From assembly GCA_025360995.1 (NCBI GenBank), contig JANYBD010000136.1:1-41701 (forward strand): a stretch of DNA of 41,701 nucleotides, given 5' to 3'. Of this stretch, positions 32,665-41,373 are shown piece by piece. The stretch comes from Gemmatimonadota bacterium (GTDB lineage: Bacteria; Gemmatimonadota; Gemmatimonadetes; Gemmatimonadales; Gemmatimonadaceae). Positions within the stretch are counted from its first letter, which is position 1, and every line of letters starts with the position of its first letter. The translations under genes were made by a program, and so were the position numbers. The notes under the pieces were generated by a model. That model saw only the letters and a program-made list of their open reading frames with translations, did not search any database and was not told the origin of the DNA.

Positions 32665-34425
32665 CTACCCGTCGGTCGGAGTCCCGACCGTCAGCTCACC
32701 GCTTTCCAACGCTCGTGTCGCCAGTGATGTCATTCGTTCATCCTGGTTGCGTTCGAGTGCCCGCACCGCTCGCCGTGCCCGCCGCATCGCCATAGGAATA
32801 AAAATCCGTGCATTCTCGAGATCGGCGGTCGCCTTCGAAACGCTGCCGGCCTTCTTGATGGCCCACGTGGCGCGGGACAATACGGCGGTCGACAAATAAA
32901 TGTCGATCGCCGCATTCGCCAAACGCTCCTGGTGGAATTGACGTTCGATCACGTCCTTGCCGTGCTCGATCAACGCCTTCTCGACTGCTTGCGCCAGATC
33001 GTGGATGACCGTCGCCACGAGTTCGGCTTCATCCTTCAGCGCTGAGTGCACCTGGGAAAACTCCGGCTTCACGAGCTTGTTCTTCACGCGCCCCGAAATG
33101 AACGATCCAATCACACCAATGGAGCGCAGCGGATTCTTGAACGCGCGACCGATTTTTTTCAGTTGTTCGCCGGGCTGTTGCAATGCTGACAATGCGATCA
33201 GCGCGCGCATGATTTCGTTTGTTCCTTCGAAAATCAGGTTGATGCGCGAGTCCCGTACGGCCTGCTCATACGGATACTCCTTGGAATAGCCAATACCGCC
33301 CGCGATTTGTTGCGCATCGCAGCTCGCGCGGAACGCCAATTCCGATGCAAAGATTTTGCAGGCGGCCGTCTCCAGCGAAAAATCAATGCTGCCCTTATCC
33401 ACCATGTGCGCCGTAAGCATCCAGCCCGCATCGGAGGCGTATACGTCAACGGCCGTCATCGCAAATTTGCGCTGGATCATTTCGAATGAACCGATTGACC
33501 GACCGAACTGTTCACGCTGCTTGGCATACGCCAGCGCAACGTTCATGACTCGTCGTGCCCCGCGCGACGACGCGGCGGCCAAGCCCAACCGCCCGGAGTT
33601 CAGAATTTCCAGGGCGATCTTGAACCCGTGACCGACTTCGCCGAGCATGTCGGCGACCGGGACCTTCACATTCACGAAGCTTACCGAACGGGTGTCACTG
33701 GCCTTGATGCCCATCTTTTCTTCAATCTTGCCGAGCGTGATGCCAGGGGCATGCGCGTCAACGATGAACGCGGTCACCCGCTGTTTCAGTTTGCCTTCGA
33801 CCTCGACCGGGACTTTCGCGAACACGGTCAACACGCCAGCATAGCCGGCGTTAGAGATCCAAATTTTTTCTCCATTCAGCACGAAGTGCGTTCCGTCAGC
33901 GCTGAGTATGGCGGACGTGTGCATCGCTTGTGCGTCGGAGCCCGAGCCGGCCTCGGTCAGGCAGAACGCAGCAACCAGTTCGCCGGTCGCGCACTTCGTG
34001 AGCCAGCGCTTTTTCTGATCGTCCGTACCAAACAACGTGATGCCTTTGCAGCCAATAGACTGATGCGCGCCGAAATACACCGCCAACGCCGGATCGGCCT
34101 CGCCAACCGCGCCAAACATCCGATTGAACAGCATTGCACTCGCTCCGAACCCACCGTATTCCTCCGGAATATTCAGCCCCATCAAGCCCAGTTCGGCTAT
34201 TCCTTTCCTCGTCGCATCCGTGAACTTGCCGTCGTGGTCGTGCTTCATCGAATCGACGTTTTCGGCGGCCCAGGCGCGGAACGAATCGAGAATAGCGGTA
34301 AGATTTTCCTGCTCTTCTTTATTCAGCTCAGGAAACGGGAAAACAAGTTCCTCACGAATTTCTCCGAGAAAAACACCCTTAGTGAACGATTGGTTGTGAT
34401 CCGGGTCGGCAAGATGCGCGGTCAT
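32665..34425 (-). CDS. Acyl-CoA dehydrogenase (VLCAD/ACAD9-like)
   Basis: 586 aa. FAD-dependent first step of fatty-acid beta-oxidation. The N-terminal helical domain has LGLMGLNIPEEYGG (80-92), the FAD/substrate motif CLTEAGSGSDA (155-165), NGEKIWISNA (184-193), and the catalytic base E400 in LIFEGTNEIMR. A C-terminal helical extension of about 170 residues beyond the usual dehydrogenase end matches the very-long-chain enzymes, where it helps membrane association. It is the last of a three-gene leftward operon with a PH-like protein and an FAD oxidoreductase (gaps: 4 bp and a 1-bp overlap). Confidence 0.93.
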   Translation of the reverse strand: MTAHLADPDHNQSFTKGVFLGEIREELVFPFPELNKEEQENLTAILDSFRAWAAENVDSMKHDHDGKFTDATRKGIAELGLMGLNIPEEYGGFGASAMLFNRMFGAVGEADPALAVYFGAHQSIGCKGITLFGTDDQKKRWLTKCATGELVAAFCLTEAGSGSDAQAMHTSAILSADGTHFVLNGEKIWISNAGYAGVLTVFAKVPVEVEGKLKQRVTAFIVDAHAPGITLGKIEEKMGIKASDTRSVSFVNVKVPVADMLGEVGHGFKIALEILNSGRLGLAAASSRGARRVMNVALAYAKQREQFGRSIGSFEMIQRKFAMTAVDVYASDAGWMLTAHMVDKGSIDFSLETAACKIFASELAFRASCDAQQIAGGIGYSKEYPYEQAVRDSRINLIFEGTNEIMRALIALSALQQPGEQLKKIGRAFKNPLRSIGVIGSFISGRVKNKLVKPEFSQVHSALKDEAELVATVIHDLAQAVEKALIEHGKDVIERQFHQERLANAAIDIYLSTAVLSRATWAIKKAGSVSKATADLENARIFIPMAMRRARRAVRALERNQDERMTSLATRALESGELTVGTPTDG

Positions 34426-34429
34426 ATGA

Positions 34430-34795
34430 TTAGGCCCGCGGGCCGGAAACGGCGTCGGTGAGCATCTTGGCCGATGCCTGTGGATCGCGCACCTGGAGGA
34501 TCAACGTGTCGTAACTCTCGTGGTCGAGGTCCACGACGATCGTGTGTTCGGGTTTGTGCGTATCGTAAAACACCATACGTCCCTTTCTGTAGAAGGTGCC
34601 GGCCGTGATCAGGCCCGGAAGATCTGTGCCCGGAAGGCGGACACCGTGCCACCAGCCTTTGGCGGCGTCTTCGTCAACACGCGCACCCTTGATGTGTATG
34701 AGCGGAATCTCGAGGCGGCTCTTCAATGCCCAAAGTTTATCGATGCCTTCGATCTCGAAGGTGACGCTATCGCCGTGCAACGTAATATCGACCAT
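34430..34795 (-). CDS. Small PH-like hypothetical protein
   Basis: 121 aa from an ATG that shares one base with the stop of the upstream oxidoreductase (TGATG). It is beta-rich: FEIEGIDKLWALKSRLEIPL, then GWWHGVRLPGTDLPG, ITAGTFYRKGRMVFYD, HTIVVDLDHESYDTLIL. The pattern fits a bacterial PH-like domain. No signal or membrane helix. Such domains bind lipids or proteins; here it may help a neighbour, but no function is known. Confidence 0.7.
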   Translation of the reverse strand: MVDITLHGDSVTFEIEGIDKLWALKSRLEIPLIHIKGARVDEDAAKGWWHGVRLPGTDLPGLITAGTFYRKGRMVFYDTHKPEHTIVVDLDHESYDTLILQVRDPQASAKMLTDAVSGPRA

Positions 34796-35943
34796 CAGAC
34801 GGTCCTCGGTGTGTCGGAGTGTTCCAGAAGTCTAGCGAACTCACTGCCCTCGCCGCACGACAGCCGCGCAACAGCGCGACCGCAAAGCGCACCAATCGCA
34901 TTCCCGGTGCCACTATACCCGCCGATTGCCCATACGCCCGGGCGCACCTCGGCAAGGACGGGCAGACCGCCGGTATTGTATGAAACGCTGGCCGCCCATC
35001 GGTGCGTAATCGGGGCTTGAACCTTGAGCCGGGTGCGAAGGACCTTTTCCAGATAGTGCTGAATTGCGTCACTGGGTTCAGTGGACGGTGTCCATTCGCT
35101 GTCGATGGCCATGTCGCGGCCCCCGCCCAACGCAATGGAACCTGCCGGATCTTGCTGCCAATAGTCAAACCCATACCGCGCGTACACCGGGCATGGCACG
35201 GAAATCTCGCGGGTTGGTGCAGTCGCGAGCATTTGCAGCCGTGCCGTGCGGACGACACCAGCAAGCTCGGGCACGAGCAGTTCAAGTCGGCCGTCGACGG
35301 CGACAATCACGCGATCACACGCGACGCGGCCGCACGCGGTGATCACTTCGTTGGATGTAAATGACAGTGCCGTCGTACGCCCAAAAAGCTGCGCCCCGTC
35401 CGCAATCGCCCGCAACGCGACGGCGCGACAGCGTGCCATCGGGTTGAACGCCGCATCACCGGGAAAGTAAAGCCCAACGCCCATCGGGCCGTCGTAATCC
35501 TCCACGGCGATGCCGTCCGCCTGCATGGCTTCGCGCTGGCGGACGCAATCCTCGAGCTCGTCTCCGGACTCCGCGATACGCAACGACCCGACATATCGCA
35601 CCGCGCCCGGCGCCTGTTCGGCAATGCGGGCGATTTCGTCCACCGTCATCTGGTGAATACGCAACGCCCGCTCATGCCCGATTGCGGCGATGGCGTCGTG
35701 ATGAAAGTCGGCGGTGCCCGCCAGCAGAAAACCGCCATTGCGACCGGCAGCGCCCGCGGCGACATCAGCTGCATCAATACCAACCACGGTCCGCCCCATC
35801 GCCAAAAGCTCGGCGATACAGGTGAGCCCTGAACCTCCGAGACCAATGACACAGACGTCGGCCGTGAGGTCCGTGGTGAACGGCGGGAGGCCCGTCCAAC
35901 GGCCATCGTCCCAGAGTGGGGCTGTTTCAGCGAGCGGCGGCAT
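34795..35943 (-). CDS. FAD-dependent oxidoreductase (DAO family)
   Basis: 382 aa from the ATG at 35943; a GTG at 35976 would add 11 residues. The FAD-binding Rossmann motif VIGLGGSGLTCIAELLAMG lies near 33-51, and GAAGRNGGF binds the flavin. The C-terminal end YNTGGLPVLAEV and GGYSGTGNAIGALCG is typical of D-amino-acid oxidase/glycine-oxidase type enzymes. It oxidises an amine or an amino acid with oxygen or another acceptor; the substrate is not evident. It is first in the leftward operon with the PH-like protein and acyl-CoA dehydrogenase, and divergent from the MetX-like gene. Confidence 0.87.
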   Translation of the reverse strand: MPPLAETAPLWDDGRWTGLPPFTTDLTADVCVIGLGGSGLTCIAELLAMGRTVVGIDAADVAAGAAGRNGGFLLAGTADFHHDAIAAIGHERALRIHQMTVDEIARIAEQAPGAVRYVGSLRIAESGDELEDCVRQREAMQADGIAVEDYDGPMGVGLYFPGDAAFNPMARCRAVALRAIADGAQLFGRTTALSFTSNEVITACGRVACDRVIVAVDGRLELLVPELAGVVRTARLQMLATAPTREISVPCPVYARYGFDYWQQDPAGSIALGGGRDMAIDSEWTPSTEPSDAIQHYLEKVLRTRLKVQAPITHRWAASVSYNTGGLPVLAEVRPGVWAIGGYSGTGNAIGALCGRAVARLSCGEGSEFARLLEHSDTPRTV

Positions 35944-35985
35944 CGAAATACGATACCTTACTGTCGTCCCATACACGAGACTTTC

Positions 35986-37041
35986 ATGCGCGCATTCGTT
36001 CTACTCTTTGTCGCTTCCACGGTATTCGCCCAGAGTCCAGCCGGGAAACAAGGCGACTACATCGCCAAGGATTTCCGGTTCGTGACCGGCGAGACCTTGC
36101 CGTCACTCACCTTGCACTACACGACATTCGGCTCGCCACGCCGCGACGCCCATGGCACGGTACGTAATGCGGTCATGGTCCTGCATGGGACCGGCGGCAC
36201 GGGCCGCGCGTTCATTTCTCCGACTTTTGCCGGCGAGCTTTTCGGTCCGGGCAAACTGCTCGACAGTGCGAAATACTACATCGTCCTCCCCGATGGCATC
36301 GGCCACGGCGCGTCGAGCAAGCCGAGCGATGGACTCCATGCCAAGTTCCCGCATTACACGTATGACGACATGGTTCGCGCTCAGCACTTACTGCTCACGC
36401 AGGGCCTTGGCGTAAATCATCTCCGGCTCATTCTCGGCACCAGCATGGGATGCATGCAGGGCTGGGTGTGGGGCTACAGCTATCCGGCGTTTGTTGATGG
36501 CCTTGTGCCCCTCGCCTGCGCACCGACCCAGATTGTCGGTCGCAATCGGATGATCCGCACGATGATCATGGACGACATCCGCAGCGATCCGGAATGGAAA
36601 GGCGGAGAATACACGTCGCCGCCGGGTGGATTACGGCCGGCATTGCAATTGCTGTATCTGATGGGGAGCGCGCCGTTAGTGCAGCACCGATTGGCACCGA
36701 CGCGCGACGCGGCCGATTCGCTCATACGTGCCTATGTAAATTCACGGATGAAGACCACGGATGCGAACGATATGATCTATCAGTTCGATGCCTCACGCGA
36801 TTATGATCCGTCGTCCCATCTCGAGCAAGTGACCGCGCTGGTTCTGGCCATCAACTCGGCAGACGATTTTGTGAATCCGCCTGAACTCGGGATCGTGGAG
36901 AAACTCATCACGAGAGTGAAGCACGCCCGATTCGTCCTGATTCCGATCAGCGATCAAACGCGCGGCCACGGTACACACTCGCTCCCGGCGGTGTGGGGCA
37001 GCTACCTACGCGATTTCCTCAGCGCTTTGCCCGAGCGATAG
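35986..37041 (+). CDS. Secreted MetX-like alpha/beta hydrolase
   Basis: 351 aa with a short signal peptide (about 1-15, FVASTVFAQS). The sequence follows the homoserine O-acetyltransferase (MetX) fold: HYTTFGSPRRD, AVMVLHGTGGTG, LLDSAKYYIVLPDGIGHGAS, elbow GTSMGCMQGW (S153), acid D293 or D294 (NSADDFVNPPE) and H331 (GHGTHS). True MetX enzymes are cytoplasmic and do not carry a signal peptide, so this is more likely an exported esterase or acyltransferase of that family. It ends in a 23-bp overlap with the convergent amidohydrolase gene. Confidence 0.85.
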   Translation: MRAFVLLFVASTVFAQSPAGKQGDYIAKDFRFVTGETLPSLTLHYTTFGSPRRDAHGTVRNAVMVLHGTGGTGRAFISPTFAGELFGPGKLLDSAKYYIVLPDGIGHGASSKPSDGLHAKFPHYTYDDMVRAQHLLLTQGLGVNHLRLILGTSMGCMQGWVWGYSYPAFVDGLVPLACAPTQIVGRNRMIRTMIMDDIRSDPEWKGGEYTSPPGGLRPALQLLYLMGSAPLVQHRLAPTRDAADSLIRAYVNSRMKTTDANDMIYQFDASRDYDPSSHLEQVTALVLAINSADDFVNPPELGIVEKLITRVKHARFVLIPISDQTRGHGTHSLPAVWGSYLRDFLSALPER

Positions 37042-38302
37042 CAACAGGGTCATTGCGCACGACCCGGCCAGCTTTCATTACGAAACTGACCCGGCGGATG
37101 GCCGTGATGTCGAGGAGTGGATTGCCGTCGACGGCAATGATATCTGCATTGTAGCCGGCGGTGATCGAGCCGATGGAAGTCCCGAGCCCCATCGCCTCGG
37201 CATTCAGTGATGTGGCCGATGTGATCACGTGCATCGGGGCTTCGTGCGCCTGTTGCACGCGGCACAGAAAATCTTCGGCATTGCGTCCATGCGCACCGGC
37301 GACGGCGTCGGTACCGTAGAGCACTTTCAGTTTTGGAGTGGCATTGGCTTTTTGGATCGCCGCAACGGCGAGCGGTAGCGCCTTTTCCATGGATGCGAAA
37401 CCTTCGGCGTTATAGTTGCCGATGCCGTCGTACTTCACGCGGTTGTCGAGATAATTCCGGAATACGAGTGCGCATTGCGGGTCAAAGTATGTGCCCTTCG
37501 TCGCCATCAGGTCGAGCACCTCTTGCGTCGCAAAAATGCCGTGTTCGATCTGCGTGCAACCGGCGAGCGTCGCGGCCTTCATAGACTCGGCGCTGTGTGC
37601 ATGCACGAGTGTGCGAAGGCCGAGCCTTTTGGCCTCACCGCATGCGGCGGCAAGTTGCTCGTCGGACATGGTCTGTGCGCCGCCTTCCCGAATGCTTGCC
37701 GATGCAAAAATCTTAATGAAGTCGGCACCCTGTTGCTTGCGTTGATTCACGCGGGCTCGAAGGGTGTCGGGTGGACCGCTTTGCAGTGGCTGGAGCGAGG
37801 TGAGAATGCGGGGGCCGGGAAGTCCCTGCGTGGAGATCCAGTCGCGGAGGTCGGCGTCTTCGCGAGCGCCGGGACTCTGAATCGTTGTGAAGCCGGCGTT
37901 CAGCGTCGCATAGGCATTGGCAGCTGCGGCGAGTATCGATTGTACCGGCGTGTCACCGTCGTCACTCGTATGAAAACGTCCGCTGCGGTTGAAATACCAA
38001 GTGACGTGCGCATGCGCGTCAATGAGACCGGGCAGCACGGTGCGGCCGCGAAGGTCTATGAAGCGGCCAGCAGGTACGGCGCTACCTGTTGGCCTGACGG
38101 AAAGGATCTTTCCCTGTGCGACGACAATATCAACGTTTGTACGGCGAGTGCCGCGCCCGTCGATAAGCGTTGACGCGCGGATGGTCACTGGCGAGTCTTG
38201 CGCACGGAGCGATGTTGCAGCGCCGGCGATTATCAATGCGGTCGCTATCGAAGACAGTATGGTGGCGACGCGCACTGATCGCACATCCGGATAGCGATTC
38301 AT
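37019..38302 (-). CDS. Exported amidohydrolase (imidazolonepropionase-like)
   Basis: 427 aa with a signal peptide (about 1-34, ending SLRA). Amidohydrolase metal site: DAHAHV (H97, H99), K197 (DFIKIFAS, possible bridging carboxylated Lys), H234 and H236 (LVHAHS), H254 (IEHGI) and D332 (YGTDAVAG). Followed by AGYNADIIAVDGNPL, the standard C-terminal sandwich. The family covers Xaa-Pro/Xaa-Arg dipeptidases and cyclic amide hydrolases; export suggests peptide or amide scavenging. Its ATG overlaps the GGDEF-protein stop (ATGA at 38299-38302). Confidence 0.92.
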   Translation of the reverse strand: MNRYPDVRSVRVATILSSIATALIIAGAATSLRAQDSPVTIRASTLIDGRGTRRTNVDIVVAQGKILSVRPTGSAVPAGRFIDLRGRTVLPGLIDAHAHVTWYFNRSGRFHTSDDGDTPVQSILAAAANAYATLNAGFTTIQSPGAREDADLRDWISTQGLPGPRILTSLQPLQSGPPDTLRARVNQRKQQGADFIKIFASASIREGGAQTMSDEQLAAACGEAKRLGLRTLVHAHSAESMKAATLAGCTQIEHGIFATQEVLDLMATKGTYFDPQCALVFRNYLDNRVKYDGIGNYNAEGFASMEKALPLAVAAIQKANATPKLKVLYGTDAVAGAHGRNAEDFLCRVQQAHEAPMHVITSATSLNAEAMGLGTSIGSITAGYNADIIAVDGNPLLDITAIRRVSFVMKAGRVVRNDPVAIARAKR

Positions 38303-39510
38303 ACCAGCCTCGGATCGCTCGACACTTCATGCATCGCATTGGTCAGATCTTCTGCGCCCGTAAATGGTGCGACCGAAAGCGTTGCACCGGCCCGGACTGC
38401 TTGGCGTCCGGTTGCCACGGCGAGCGGCGCGGCCCGAGCGATCAGAAATTCCATTCGCGATCGCGCCACGTTGGGTGTGGCTCTGGGCATCACGATTAGG
38501 AACTCGCGATCTGCCCAACGATAGACCCGGTCGTGGGCGCGTACGGCGTTGTCGAGCAACGCCGCGAACTGTGTGACCATCACGGATCCCACTGACGCTC
38601 CGTGCGCCTCGACCGACTCATCGACGTTGGTCAGGTGCAGGCGAACCACAGATCCAAAACTCGCTCGTGCGAAGTCCAACCCGACGGCACTATCGAACGC
38701 GCGGCGATTGAGGAGTCCGGTCGACTGATCGTATAGATCAGCGTGACGTTCCCGGTCATGCATCAGTTTGAGTTGTGTTCGGGTATCCGTGCGCTCGCGC
38801 TCGGCGTCCTCAAAGAGGAGCCGCACCATGGCATAGGCGAGCGTGAGTTGCAGTCCAAGTTCCATGAAGAATCCATAGCGCTCAAACCGCACAAACCAGG
38901 GAAGCATGACGAGGTCGCTCCCCATTCGCATGAATACGTAGAACAGAATCAATCCTATCCAAAGCGCTGAGAGCGCCACGAGCACCGCGACCGCGAGTTG
39001 GGTGCCGAGGCTCCTGCGCGAGCGTGGGAGGGCTGCGAAAAGCGCCGCGGTATAACCATATGCGGCGAGCGCGAGCGGTCCGTGAAAGAGACCGAGTGAT
39101 CCGAGCTGCGTGTGGGAAGTATCAATGACGACAGAAAGTAAAAGGCCGATACCGATGGCCGCGCGCGAAAGCCATTTGTCACGCGCGCCCTCGGTGAACA
39201 GCCTGGCGCCGGTAATCAATAGCGTCAACGCCAGCAGCTTGAAGATGAAAAACGACGCGGCGAAAAACCACGTCATCAATGGCGTGCCGGGATAGAGCAC
39301 CGAATTCACGTCGGTGAGCCGCTGATAGATCACGCCCGCGGTCAGGGCGACGGCGAGCATCACCCACGACTCTTCCCACACTTTGAAATAGGCGCGGCGA
39401 TCGGCTTGGCTTCGCAATAGCGTGAAGAGCGCGACGACAATTGCAATTCCGAGGAGCTCGGTGAATGGTCCGAGTCCAGCGATAACGAGATGGGACGGGA
39501 GAGTCTGCAT
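38299..39510 (-). CDS. Membrane protein with degenerate GGDEF domain
   Basis: 403 aa from the ATG at 39510 (a GTG at 39534 would add eight). Seven or eight membrane helices occupy about 10-235, a short coiled coil follows, then a GGDEF-fold domain: YDQSTGLLNRRAFDS opens it, and the active-site loop reads YRWADREFLIVMP where an active enzyme has GGDEF (ADREF at about 333-337). The metal-binding FDxDxFK is LTNVDES here. It is very unlikely to make c-di-GMP. It may be a receptor that binds GTP or c-di-GMP, or just a vestigial output. It overlaps the downstream amidohydrolase gene. Confidence 0.85.
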   Translation of the reverse strand: MQTLPSHLVIAGLGPFTELLGIAIVVALFTLLRSQADRRAYFKVWEESWVMLAVALTAGVIYQRLTDVNSVLYPGTPLMTWFFAASFFIFKLLALTLLITGARLFTEGARDKWLSRAAIGIGLLLSVVIDTSHTQLGSLGLFHGPLALAAYGYTAALFAALPRSRRSLGTQLAVAVLVALSALWIGLILFYVFMRMGSDLVMLPWFVRFERYGFFMELGLQLTLAYAMVRLLFEDAERERTDTRTQLKLMHDRERHADLYDQSTGLLNRRAFDSAVGLDFARASFGSVVRLHLTNVDESVEAHGASVGSVMVTQFAALLDNAVRAHDRVYRWADREFLIVMPRATPNVARSRMEFLIARAAPLAVATGRQAVRAGATLSVAPFTGAEDLTNAMHEVSSDPRLV

Positions 39511-39571
39511 GGAGGAAAAGGTACGCGTTGGCACCCCGTTTGGCCCGTGGCCCGCGGGCCGACGGGCTCGA

Positions 39572-40069
39572 CTACCGGTCGGCGAGGGGCGGGAGGGGAA
39601 GGGCGCCGATCGAGACGGAGCTGCCGGTCACGATCCGGCGATGATAATCCACTTGGCCCAGGTGATAGGCCAGATGTGATGCGAGGTGGTTAAGAAAGCG
39701 CGAAGTGACGACGCGAATGCCACCAAGTTCGAGAGGATAGGTCACGTCGAGTTGCGCAGGGTCGAGCGACGCCAGGGATCGTGTGACTTCGTCGGCCGTG
39801 GTTTCCACGAGGGCGATGAGCGTTTCGCGCGGAACATCGCGCTGTGCGAACTCGCTTTCGCGGTCACGCACGTAGCCTGTAGCTCCGAGTTGCGTGCCGA
39901 TGAACCAGCGCAGATTTCCGGCGAGGTGCAGGGTAAGCGTGCCGGTCGAGTTTGGCAGACCGGGTGGAAGCGCCCAGATGGAGGGCTCATCAGGGTAGGC
40001 GAGCAACTCGTCCCGGAGGGACACCAGCTCGCGATTAAACAGTCGGGAAATGTCCGAAGCCATGTTCAT
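39572..40069 (-). CDS. DinB-like metal-binding four-helix protein
   Basis: 165 aa. DinB/YfiT-type features: LTLHLAGNLRWFIG with a His in helix 2 and HLASHLAYHLGQVDYHRR in the last helix, providing the three-His metal site. These proteins are thought to be thiol- or glutathione-dependent transferases or stress proteins; no substrate is known. Cytoplasmic. It lies 33 bp after the small membrane gene on the same strand and 61 bp before the GGDEF gene. Confidence 0.8.
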   Translation of the reverse strand: MNMASDISRLFNRELVSLRDELLAYPDEPSIWALPPGLPNSTGTLTLHLAGNLRWFIGTQLGATGYVRDRESEFAQRDVPRETLIALVETTADEVTRSLASLDPAQLDVTYPLELGGIRVVTSRFLNHLASHLAYHLGQVDYHRRIVTGSSVSIGALPLPPLADR

Positions 40070-40102
40070 TGGGATTGTCCCACCGCCGGGAGCGCCGGCT
40101 GG

Positions 40103-40345
40103 TCAGTCGTAGAATTTCTTGACGATCTTGACGCCATAGTACCACCCGAATCCGCTGGCAATTGTACTGACAATAAATGCCGTCATAAATCCAAAGGGTA
40201 TGCCAACGACCGCCCCGACGGCGCCGCCAATGGTCGAGCCCACCAAAATGCCGATCGTCTTCATTAGAACAACATCGGCATTGCTCTGAGCAATGTCCAG
40301 CATTTGCCGGCCCGGGCGTTTCATCGGTTTCGGCTGGGCGGTCAT
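40103..40345 (-). CDS. Small membrane protein with glycine-zipper segment
   Basis: 80 aa from an ATG at 40345. Two membrane-spanning stretches, the first with a Gly-zipper-like pattern (GSTIGGAVGAVVGIPFG), the second FIVSTIASGFGWYYGV, and a basic end KIVKKFYD. N-terminus is basic (PKPMKRPGR). Family not recognised. Divergent from the desaturase gene across 59 bp, which contains TAGAAT at 40351-40356 as a possible rightward -10; no matching -35 is clear. Confidence 0.6.
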   Translation of the reverse strand: MTAQPKPMKRPGRQMLDIAQSNADVVLMKTIGILVGSTIGGAVGAVVGIPFGFMTAFIVSTIASGFGWYYGVKIVKKFYD

Positions 40346-40404
40346 CAGGGTAGAATAGTGGTAACATCCGGATCCGACTTTTTTTTCCCTGTAGAGGACA
40401 CTTC

Positions 40405-41373
40405 GTGACGCAGCGTGACTTCGAAACGATGAGCCGAATCGAGGTGCTGGGAGATCTCGAGCCGGTGGTGCAAACGCTCATGGAAGCCCACGAGGCCAAG
40501 CGGCCGCTTTGGTTTCCCTCGGAGTTGCTGGCACCGCCGCCGGGCGAAGATCCGGAAGCACACCGGGCGGCATTGCGGAAGCGGGCGAAAGGGATCAGTC
40601 CATCGGCGCGGGTAGCGGTGGGGCTCAATCTGCTTACCGAAGAAGGGCTGCCGCATTTTCACCGGTTGCTGGCCGCGTATCTCGATGAAGATGCGTTCTG
40701 GAGAAAGTGGACGTATCTCTGGACCGCCGAAGAAGACCGGCACGGTGCGGTGTTGCACGATTATGCGCGTGACGCCGATCTGTTTGATCCGTTAGTGGTC
40801 GAGAAGATGCAGTTCGCCTATTTACGCGATGGATTTGATCCGGCATGGGACCGGGATCCGTACCGCGTGTTTGTGTACACAACGCTCCAGGAACGTGCGA
40901 CGCAGATTTCTCATGGCAACACGGGCAAGCTGTGCGCCGGCGAGGAACCGACGATTGGGACCATTCTGAAGAATGTCGCTGGTGAAGAGGCGCGACATTA
41001 CACGTTCTATCGCACGATTTTTAAAGAAGTACTGGCGCGCGACCCAAACCGGGCGCTGGAGTCGGCGGCGATGGTAATGCCGGCGATCGATATGCCGGGG
41101 CTCAAGATGCCGCACTTCCGGGATCTCGCAGACGTGGTGCGTCGTGTTGGCATTTATGGCCCGCGGGATTATTTGCAGATCGTCCGCGAACAACTCGATT
41201 TCTGGAAGATCGGGGCGATGGAAGGATTGAACGCGGCCGGCCGCGCTGCGCAGGAGAAGCTTGAGGCAATTCCGGAGCGGCTCGAGCGGGTGGCGGATGC
41301 GATTGAGTCGCGCACCAAGCGGAAGACGTTCTCGTTCGAGCTCACGTTCGCGCGCGAGTTCGCGTTAGACTAG
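40405..41373 (+). CDS. Acyl-ACP desaturase (soluble diiron)
   Basis: 322 aa from a GTG with GAGGA about 7 nt upstream. Plant-type soluble stearoyl-ACP desaturase family. The diiron ligands are present: E79 or E80 (NLLTEEGLP), E110 and H113 (WTAEEDRHG), E163 (LQERATQISH), and E195 and H198 (AGEEARHYTFY). It introduces a cis double bond into acyl-ACP using ferredoxin and O2. It stands alone, facing away from a small membrane protein and followed by a repeat-rich non-coding stretch. Homologs in Actinobacteria act in unsaturated fatty acid or lipid modification. Confidence 0.92.
   Translation: MTQRDFETMSRIEVLGDLEPVVQTLMEAHEAKRPLWFPSELLAPPPGEDPEAHRAALRKRAKGISPSARVAVGLNLLTEEGLPHFHRLLAAYLDEDAFWRKWTYLWTAEEDRHGAVLHDYARDADLFDPLVVEKMQFAYLRDGFDPAWDRDPYRVFVYTTLQERATQISHGNTGKLCAGEEPTIGTILKNVAGEEARHYTFYRTIFKEVLARDPNRALESAAMVMPAIDMPGLKMPHFRDLADVVRRVGIYGPRDYLQIVREQLDFWKIGAMEGLNAAGRAAQEKLEAIPERLERVADAIESRTKRKTFSFELTFAREFALD

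Noticed and set aside
40366-40390. CGGATCCG palindrome followed by a run of T before the desaturase gene, as a terminator
   Set aside because: The palindrome has no room for a loop, and no rightward transcript would end there; the leftward gene starts just upstream.
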